Origin: HGM04593 sp045613945
GTDB taxonomy: Bacteria; Bacteroidota; Bacteroidia; Bacteroidales; Bacteroidaceae
Direction: 5' to 3'
Length of the DNA: 12,474 nucleotides
NCBI GenBank assembly: GCA_045613945.1
Contig: JAZLBZ010000039.1
Coordinates: forward strand, 1-12,474
Position 1 is the first letter of the stretch. Each line of letters begins with the position of its first letter. The notes below the pieces were generated by a model, which made no database searches, was not told where the DNA came from, and saw only the letters and a list, made by a program, of their open reading frames with translations. The translations under genes and the position numbers were made by a program. This document shows positions 7,808-12,474 of the stretch, in pieces.

Positions 7808-9682
7808 ATGAGCGAAAGTATTAAATCGGATGTACAGCCAAAGGAGCTGAACATCACGAGTACTCCTGATGAGGCTGTCAATGCCGCTACGACTGAGTTT
7901 ACAGAGCAGAACAGCATCAACGAGGAGACTCCACAGGTATCAGTAGAGGATGCAGCAGTTGAAACCGAAGTAGCAAGACCGGCAAGCCGTCAGGAAATCA
8001 TCGAACGTCTCCAGGCCATTGCCCAGAGCGACGATGCGCTCAACAGCAAGGCCGAGGTAGAGGCACTCAAGATCCAGTTCTACCGCATGCGCACAGCAGA
8101 GATTGAGGCAGCACTCAAGGAGCACATTGCCCAAAATGGCGAGGAGGCACCATTCATGCCACAGCCCGACGAACTCGAGGAAACCTTCAAGCAACACCTC
8201 AACCATATAAAGGCAATGCGTAACGCATGGCTCGCAGCACAGGAAAAGGAGATGCAGGAGAACCTTGAGAAAAAACAGCAGTTGCTCAATCAGTTGCAGG
8301 CACTTGTAGAGAAGGCTGCACAAGGCACCCCCGAGGTAAACGAGTTCCGCGCAGTGCAGGCAGCATGGAAGGAGATAAAGAACATCCCACAAAGCCAGGT
8401 AGCCCCACTGTGGAAACAGTACCAGTTGCTTGGCGAGCAGTTCTATGACGTCCTGAAAATCAACAGCGAGTTCCGCGAGTACGATTTCAAGAAGAACCTT
8501 GAGACCAAGACAATGCTCTGCGCACAGGCCGAGGCACTTGCCCAGGAGGAGGATGTCATCGCAGCCTTCCGCCAGTTGCAGCAGTTGCACAACGAGTTCC
8601 GCGAGACAGGCCCCGTAGCCCCCGACTTGCGCGAGGAGGTGTGGAACCGTTTCAAGGCAGCATCAACAACCATCAACCGCCGCCACCAGGAACACTTCGA
8701 GGCAAAGAAGGAGAAGGAACAGGAGAACCTTGACAAGAAGACCGCCATCTGCGAGCAGATTGAGCAGATGGACTTTGCCGCCCTCACCACATACCAGGCA
8801 TGGAACACCGCCACACAGCATATTCTTGACCTGCAGGCAGCATGGAAGGAGATTGGCTTTGCACCACAGAAGATGAACCTTAAGATTTTCGAACGTTTCC
8901 GCGCAGCGTGCGACCACTTCTTCGTCCAGAAGAGCGAGTTCTTCAAGGAAGCAAAGAGCACGCTTGCCAAGAACCTCGAACGCAAGAAAGAACTCTGCGA
9001 ACAGGCCGAGGCCCTCAAGGAGAGCGAGGACTGGAAGGCAACAGCCGACAAACTCGCCAAGCTGCAGAAGGAATGGAAAGAGGTTGGTGCAGTGGCACAG
9101 AAACACTCCGAGGCACTGTGGAAACGTTTTGTCAGCGCCTGCGACTACTTCTTCGAGCGCCGCAACGCAGCCACATCATCACAGCGCAACGTTGAGCAGG
9201 AAAACCTCAAACTCAAGCGTGCAGTGATTGAGAAAATCAAGACAATAGACACCACCCTGCCCGCCGGCGAGCAGACCAAGCAACTGCAGGCACTTGCACA
9301 GGAGTGGAACAGCATAGGCTTTGTTCCCTTCAAGGAGAAAGACAAGGTTTACAAGGAGTACCGCGAGGCCACCAATGCAATCTACGACAAACTCCACACC
9401 AGCGCCAACGAACGCAAACTTGCCAACTTCCGCAATAACATGGGCAAGGGCGCAGGCAGCCTGCAGCGCGAGCGCGAGCACCTCATCCGCCAGTACGAGG
9501 CCATGAAGAACGAGATTGCAACCTACGAGAACAACATAGGTTTCCTTAGCGTGTCGAACAAGAAAGGCGCAAGCCTTGTCGATGTAATGCGCCAGAAGGT
9601 AGAAAAACTGAAACTCGACGCAAAGGTAATCCTTGACAAGATACACCTTGTCGAAGACGAAATAGAAAAAGAGGCAAAGTAA
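7808..9682 (+). CDS. DUF349 repeat protein, five repeats, coiled coil
   Basis: A 624-residue cytosolic protein without signal peptide or membrane segment. Residues 1-60 are acidic and probably disordered; the rest is charged and helical. Five DUF349 units are visible by their cores: AWKEIKNIP (186-194), NEFRETGPV (262-270), AWKEIGFAP (345-353), EWKEVGAVA (422-430) and EWNSIGFVP (499-507). The spacing is about 75-83 residues, each core is followed by W/F-x-x-F/Y, and unit boundaries carry LExKxxLCEQAEAL-type helices. A coiled-coil tail (about 550-624) ends the protein. DUF349 proteins are widespread in Bacteroidetes; no biochemical role is established that I can name with confidence. It is a single-gene transcript with a terminator 20 nt after the stop. 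Confidence 0.9.
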   Translation: MSESIKSDVQPKELNITSTPDEAVNAATTEFTEQNSINEETPQVSVEDAAVETEVARPASRQEIIERLQAIAQSDDALNSKAEVEALKIQFYRMRTAEIEAALKEHIAQNGEEAPFMPQPDELEETFKQHLNHIKAMRNAWLAAQEKEMQENLEKKQQLLNQLQALVEKAAQGTPEVNEFRAVQAAWKEIKNIPQSQVAPLWKQYQLLGEQFYDVLKINSEFREYDFKKNLETKTMLCAQAEALAQEEDVIAAFRQLQQLHNEFRETGPVAPDLREEVWNRFKAASTTINRRHQEHFEAKKEKEQENLDKKTAICEQIEQMDFAALTTYQAWNTATQHILDLQAAWKEIGFAPQKMNLKIFERFRAACDHFFVQKSEFFKEAKSTLAKNLERKKELCEQAEALKESEDWKATADKLAKLQKEWKEVGAVAQKHSEALWKRFVSACDYFFERRNAATSSQRNVEQENLKLKRAVIEKIKTIDTTLPAGEQTKQLQALAQEWNSIGFVPFKEKDKVYKEYREATNAIYDKLHTSANERKLANFRNNMGKGAGSLQREREHLIRQYEAMKNEIATYENNIGFLSVSNKKGASLVDVMRQKVEKLKLDAKVILDKIHLVEDEIEKEAK

Positions 9683-9699
9683 GAGAGCATCTTTTTAAC

Positions 9700-9816
9700 G
9701 ATAAAACTCCACGTAGTTACATTACTATGTGGAGTTTTTTGTTGGGGAATTAAAACAAAATGAAAGCAAATCACAACTTATGCTCTGATTCGCAATGGCA
9801 TGTGGTAATGTTTCCG
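9700..9816 (-). ncRNA. Candidate intergenic small RNA
   Basis: A minus-strand promoter with both consensus boxes (next entry) would start a transcript near 9816. The only thing downstream before the DUF349 gene is the reverse face of the terminator at 9703-9738. The transcript would be about 115 nt, with no open frame longer than seven codons. Its 3' end would be complementary to the 3' end of the DUF349 mRNA. This is inferred from signals only; no known RNA family is recognised. Confidence 0.3.
9703..9740. terminator. Strong terminator of the DUF349 gene, possibly bidirectional
   Basis: The arms 9703-9717 and 9724-9738 form a 15-bp stem with one G-U pair and a 6-nt loop, ending in six T on the plus strand. 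On the minus strand the stem ends with GGAGTTTTATC, so it could also stop leftward transcription. Confidence 0.88.
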
Positions 9817-9926
9817 ATATGTCAAAGATAGTATAAGCGAATGAAACACCAAACTTATTTGAGTGTTTTACAATGAGCGCAGACTGTCTTCGTCAAAGGC
9901 AAAGATACTAAAATGAAAGCAAATCA
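9757..9926. repeat. 17-nt perfect direct repeat bracketing 136 nt
   Basis: AAAATGAAAGCAAATCA occurs at 9757-9773 and again at 9910-9926, with start points 153 nt apart. The interval holds the orphan minus-strand promoter and no gene. Its ends show no terminal inverted repeats. It lies between the DUF349 terminator and the 3' end of the ATPase gene, where the composition becomes AT-rich. Confidence 0.75.
9823..9853 (-). promoter_or_regulatory. Orphan consensus promoter on the minus strand
   Basis: TTTG (9850-9853 on the minus strand), exactly 19 nt, then TATCTTTG (9823-9830). It matches both promoter boxes perfectly but faces the end of the DUF349 gene and no coding sequence. Confidence 0.5.
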
Positions 9927-9927
9927 A
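9900..9927 (-). promoter_or_regulatory. Second orphan promoter-like motif on the minus strand
   Basis: TTG (9925-9927), a 17-nt spacer and TATCTTTG (9900-9907), just after the stop of the ATPase gene and in the same direction. It overlaps one copy of the 17-nt direct repeat. It could add to leftward transcription through 9700-9890. Confidence 0.3.
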
Positions 9928-9943
9928 GGTTGTCCCAAAATTC

Positions 9944-11302
9944 TTAATCCAAAAATTGTTCAACCACATTTGAGTTATTCTCAAAGAACATTATATAGTA
10001 AATAGGTATATACGTTATTCCGTTATGGGTATATACATTCTGTTCGTTTGACAGCACATAGGCTCTTTTGATATTATATTCTTCAATAGTCAAGAATTTA
10101 TCCAAAGCGCTATGTACGGTATAATCCTTACCCGATTTTACCTCAAGGGGAATGTTTGACAAATTGTCGGGGTCATCAATCAAATAATCGACCTCACCGT
10201 TTTTCTTGTTATCGTAGTAGTAGAGGTTATAGCCATGCGCCTTTAGTTCCTGTGCAACTACGGTTTCATAAAGTGAGCCAAGATTTATACTTTTGATGTC
10301 GGACATTACTGCTTTTATATTATTGCGGTAAAAAATTCCCGACAAAAGACCAACATCGTTCAAATATAGTTTCAAAAGATTTTTGCCACTATTTTCGGTC
10401 AATGGATATGATGGCTTGCTAATTGCTTTGACTTCAAGAGCTATGCCGGCCGAAATCAGATAATCAAATTCATCAATATAATCATTTGTACGTTTCCAGT
10501 CCTTGTTTTCAATATCCTTTATAACAATACGTTTCTTCTTATTCTCCAAAGTAGAAGGTATCATATCAAAAATGCGACGTATCTTCAGTTTTTTATTGTA
10601 CGTCTCTTCGTACTTGGATGCGTCTACTGCATACAAGTTATGGGCTTCCTGTTGAACAGACCTGAACTCTACAATGTTTCGGCTCTCCACGAATGTTTCT
10701 ACGGCTTTTGGCAACCCACCAACCAACAGGTATTTTTTAAAAAGGTCGAGTATTTTATTGTGCATTGCATCGGGCAATGGCTGACAATTATTGAAACTAT
10801 CGCGCATTGCAGCAATTGCCACGTCGCCCACTCCATTGGCATATAGGAATTCCTCAAAATCCATTGGGTACATATGAACAACATCTAAACTGCCAATAGG
10901 CACGGACTGCGTGTTTTTCAATGTAACTCCAAGCAAAGAACCACTTGCAATATATGTAAATTTCTTTTCCCTCATCAGGAATTTTACAAGAGTAAGAAGA
11001 TGGTCATAGGCCTGTATTTCATCAATGAACACAAGTGTATTTTCCTTGTCTTTCATTTTATCACCGGCAACAATACTCAATGCCATATAAAAATCTTTGG
11101 TGGTCTTGGCATCGGCAAAAACTCTGTCGCCCAATTTATCCTCCTCCATATTTATTTCAATGTAGTTAGAGAATCTCTTTTGGCCGGCCCAACGAATTAT
11201 ATACGACTTGCCTATTTGTCGCGCTCCATCAATAAGCAACATCCTGTCCGAATCTGAAGAAAAATATTTCTCAATACGCTTGGTTATCTTTCTGTACAAC
11301 AT
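9944..11302 (-). CDS. AAA_14 / DUF4143 ATPase
   Basis: A 452-residue protein from ATG at 11302; an upstream in-frame GTG at 11323 would add seven residues. The ATG is preferred because MLYRKI is the usual family beginning and because a promoter -7 box overlaps the GTG codon. The N-terminal AAA_14 domain has Walker A GARQIGKS (26-33), Walker B VFIDE (91-95) and a sensor-like ASGS (119-122). A helical middle (about 180-290) with YLLVGGLPKAV (191-201) follows. The C-terminal DUF4143 domain contains E-V-D (370-372) and EVKSG (387-391), a PD-(D/E)xK-nuclease-like arrangement. These ATPases are abundant and mobile in Bacteroidales and are not assigned a clear function. The gene is AT-rich and uses A/T-ending codons unlike rsmA, mgtE or the DUF349 gene, which suggests acquisition by transfer. 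I see no clear terminator after its stop. Confidence 0.9.
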   Translation of the reverse strand: MLYRKITKRIEKYFSSDSDRMLLIDGARQIGKSYIIRWAGQKRFSNYIEINMEEDKLGDRVFADAKTTKDFYMALSIVAGDKMKDKENTLVFIDEIQAYDHLLTLVKFLMREKKFTYIASGSLLGVTLKNTQSVPIGSLDVVHMYPMDFEEFLYANGVGDVAIAAMRDSFNNCQPLPDAMHNKILDLFKKYLLVGGLPKAVETFVESRNIVEFRSVQQEAHNLYAVDASKYEETYNKKLKIRRIFDMIPSTLENKKKRIVIKDIENKDWKRTNDYIDEFDYLISAGIALEVKAISKPSYPLTENSGKNLLKLYLNDVGLLSGIFYRNNIKAVMSDIKSINLGSLYETVVAQELKAHGYNLYYYDNKKNGEVDYLIDDPDNLSNIPLEVKSGKDYTVHSALDKFLTIEEYNIKRAYVLSNEQNVYTHNGITYIPIYYIMFFENNSNVVEQFLD

Positions 11303-11322
11303 AATCACGTCATTTTCAGACA

Positions 11323-11330
11323 CAAATATA
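11323..11330 (-). promoter_or_regulatory. Candidate -7 box of the ATPase gene
   Basis: TATATTTG on the minus strand matches TAnnTTTG. No good -33 box lies at the normal distance; a TTTG is found only 12 nt upstream. Transcription from here would begin near 11316, inside the GTG-to-ATG stretch, which supports the ATG at 11302 as the start codon. Confidence 0.45.
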
Positions 11331-11348
11331 GTATTTTTTCTACAAACT

Positions 11349-11447
11349 GGTGCGTTTTCCTATAAAAATCACACATAAAAAGGTGCGTTTTCCTAAAAAA
11401 TCAACACCTAAAAAGGTGCGTTTTCCTAAAACGCCAACTACAAAGTA
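11349..11447. repeat. Three tandem 33-nt repeats upstream of the ATPase gene
   Basis: The units start at 11349, 11382 and 11415, exactly 33 nt apart. All share the core GGTGCGTTTTCCTA; units 1 and 2 match at 28 of 33 positions, while unit 3 diverges after about 18 bases. In unit 3 the core forms the inverted repeat GCGTTTT-CCT-AAAACGC (11418-11434), and CACCT-AAAA-AGGTG spans the junction of units 2 and 3 (11405-11418). The array ends about 20 nt before the putative ATPase -7 box. The minus strand reads through it in one frame as an 11-residue repeat (GKRTFL core). The stretch from 11324 to 11630 otherwise holds only the promoter region of the divergent small gene. Confidence 0.9.
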
Positions 11448-11535
11448 CTGCAACCTTGACTGCTTCGACTTTGTATAAAAGCCATTCAAGCACAAGTTTT
11501 TTGCGCTCCAAATGGATAAACTTTCTATCATCTTG

Positions 11536-11555
11536 ATATTAAAATAGTTTAATAT
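11536..11555. promoter_or_regulatory. Operator-like palindrome before the small exported-protein gene
   Basis: ATATTAAA (11536-11543) and TTTAATAT (11548-11555) form a perfect 8-bp inverted repeat with spacer ATAG. It touches the -33 box of the proposed promoter, a usual place for a dimeric regulator. In this AT-rich stretch chance is a real alternative. Confidence 0.35.
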
Positions 11556-11586
11556 TTGATAATTTGAATAAAACACACTACTTTTA
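11555..11586 (+). promoter_or_regulatory. Candidate promoter of the small exported-protein gene
   Basis: TTTG (11555-11558), a 20-nt spacer and TACTTTTA (11579-11586), seven of eight -7 positions correct. The start near 11593 gives a leader of about 38 nt. TAATTTG at 11560-11566 is a weaker alternative. Confidence 0.45.
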
Positions 11587-11630
11587 CAAGCAAGAAAAAA
11601 TATCACTATTCAACCTAAAACACAGACAAT

Positions 11631-12053
11631 ATGAAAAAGTTTCTAGCAACAATCCTGCTTGTGTTGTGTATATCGCCATCCTTTGCACAGTCACAGTACA
11701 ACAACGAAAACGGCAGATACTACTGCGAAATCAAGTGCTACGAGAACAGCATCAAATCAAGTTCAGCAGTCATCTTTGATTTTGGCAATGCAGTATCACT
11801 TGAAATCTGGGGATGCAAAAGCCACAAACTCAAGTTCGTGGACGAAAACGGAAAGAAAATCAAGTTCAAGAACATCATAGACGCCTCACATTTTCTGCGC
11901 TCAAGAGGCTGGACATTCCAGGCAGCATACTCATCACCATACGAGCAGAAGAAATCAATCAAGCATTGGATATTCTACAAGGACGCAGATGGACTTGAGG
12001 AGGTAAAAGAAGGCCTTGTAACCCCAAAGGAATACAAGATGATGAACAAATAA
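11631..12053 (+). CDS. Small exported protein of unknown function
   Basis: A 140-residue protein I do not recognise. It has a clear Sec signal peptide (MKKF, hydrophobic core, SFA before Gln20, so cleavage after residue 19), leaving a basic, mostly polar protein of about 121 residues. Visible elements are two cysteines close together (YYCEIKCYE, about 30-38) and a third in WGCKSHK, a strand-like FDFGNAVSLEIW, and a C-terminal part with ASHFLRSRGWTFQAAYSS (about 85-102) and KHWIFYKD. The GW-F-AYSS plus HWIFYK layout suggests a small compact beta domain. The ATG at 11631 directly begins the signal peptide. It is monocistronic, divergent from the ATPase gene, and followed by a hairpin terminator. 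A periplasmic or outer-membrane-associated location is inferred. Confidence 0.78.
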   Translation: MKKFLATILLVLCISPSFAQSQYNNENGRYYCEIKCYENSIKSSSAVIFDFGNAVSLEIWGCKSHKLKFVDENGKKIKFKNIIDASHFLRSRGWTFQAAYSSPYEQKKSIKHWIFYKDADGLEEVKEGLVTPKEYKMMNK

Positions 12054-12075
12054 AAAACACTCTCCATTACGCATC

Positions 12076-12107
12076 AATGCCAGGCATCGCCTGGCATTTG
12101 TTGTATA
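12076..12107 (+). terminator. Terminator of the small exported-protein gene
   Basis: AATGCCAGGC (12076-12085) pairs with GCCTGGCATT (12089-12098), a perfect 10-bp stem with a 3-nt loop, followed by TGTTGTAT. It lies 22 nt past the stop. The T-tract is poor, but the stem is strong. Confidence 0.7.
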
Positions 12108-12251
12108 ATACAAATTGAGGAAAAGGGTTCAGTAGCAAAAAGGTGTGGATATCAATTTACTTATAGTATTATTTTACAGCGCAAGCAACTTATCAAACGG
12201 CAGTCCTCAACCTTAATTATTCACTTGTATTCTCTTCAAGTCTTTCTATAC

Positions 12252-12393
12252 GTTCTTTTCATAACTGAAAAGAACCAAAAGGTTCCGGCACACGGGAATT
12301 TCAGTCCACCTTTTCTTTGTTCACGAGTTGTAAGCAACATCCCTCAGTCGAAAAGGGTGCTAAAGCACACTCCTTTGGGGAGCTAAAGCTCCC
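12252..12393. repeat. Structured intergenic region with nested inverted repeats
   Basis: No convincing gene is seen in 12108-12474. The stretch is rich in short inverted repeats: GTTCTTTTCA with TGAAAAGAAC (12252-12275, loop TAAC); GAACC with GGTTC (12272-12285, overlapping the first); AAAAGGT with ACCTTTT (12277-12314); GTGC-TAAA-GCAC (12357-12368); and GGGAGC-TAAA-GCTCCC (12378-12393). It resembles sequences that I recall recurring between genes in Bacteroidales genomes, but that is memory, not a search. The minus strand stays open from the right edge in two frames (57 codons to a stop at 12301, 37 codons to a stop at 12360), with no supporting start or motif. Confidence 0.5.
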
Positions 12394-12474
12394 GTCGTCG
12401 CAAACATTGCTCGCCCGCAATGGTGCCACTTGAACTGTCTGCTTGATTTTTGGGTGATGCGGAACTTCCTCAGT

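Noticed and set aside
7940..8590. 216-codon open frame on the minus strand
   Set aside because: A Leu/Cys-rich shadow of the DUF349 gene; the plus-strand reading has clear domain repeats.
9757..9926. Insertion sequence or MITE bounded by the 17-nt repeats
   Set aside because: No transposase and no terminal inverted repeats inside the direct repeats; kept only as an unexplained repeat.
11349..11447. CRISPR array
   Set aside because: Only three units, and the 33-nt period leaves about 10-19 nt between conserved cores; variable parts resemble one another rather than being unique spacers, and no cas gene is near.
12301..12474. C-terminal part of a minus-strand gene entering from the right edge
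   Set aside because: Two frames are open at once, the codons cross the hairpins at 12357-12393, and no family motif is seen; more likely an intergenic repeat.

Overview
The window looks like chromosomal DNA from a member of the Bacteroidales (Bacteroides/Prevotella-like). Recognisable genes include a MeaB-type GTPase, a DUF3332 lipoprotein, PepD, a five-repeat DUF349 protein and an AAA_14/DUF4143 ATPase. Most gene starts lack a Shine-Dalgarno sequence, and several upstream regions carry the Bacteroidetes promoter pair TTTG / TAnnTTTG. No tRNA, rRNA, CRISPR array or complete insertion sequence was found.

Left part, minus strand (1-4052). A meaB GTPase gene runs off the left edge. It is followed by a 178-residue DUF3332 lipoprotein gene with its own promoter and terminator. 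Next come pepD (M20C dipeptidase) and an upstream gene for a UPF0104/LPG-synthase-like membrane protein, only 36 nt apart and probably co-transcribed from a promoter near 4130.

Middle, plus strand (4083-9740). A divergent promoter region at 4053-4196 also drives rsmA-mgtE-hydrolase. These three genes are separated by 12 and 4 nt and end at a 13-bp-stem terminator at 7601-7636. A separate transcript carries a 624-residue protein with five DUF349 repeats and ends at a 15-bp-stem terminator. The genes here are housekeeping: 16S rRNA dimethylation, Mg2+ import, a secreted alpha/beta hydrolase and a coiled-coil protein.

Right part (9741-12474). The base composition drops to about one third GC in sampled lines of the ATPase gene, against about 60% in a sampled line of mgtE. 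An AAA_14/DUF4143 ATPase lies on the minus strand. Upstream of it sit three tandem 33-nt repeats. Downstream is a 17-nt direct repeat bracketing minus-strand promoter-like motifs that drive no visible gene. A divergent gene encodes a 140-residue exported protein I do not recognise, with a 20-nt palindrome at its promoter. The last 370 bases hold no convincing gene but have many short inverted repeats and look like an interspersed structured repeat. This right part is the accessory-like portion and holds the observations most worth following up.
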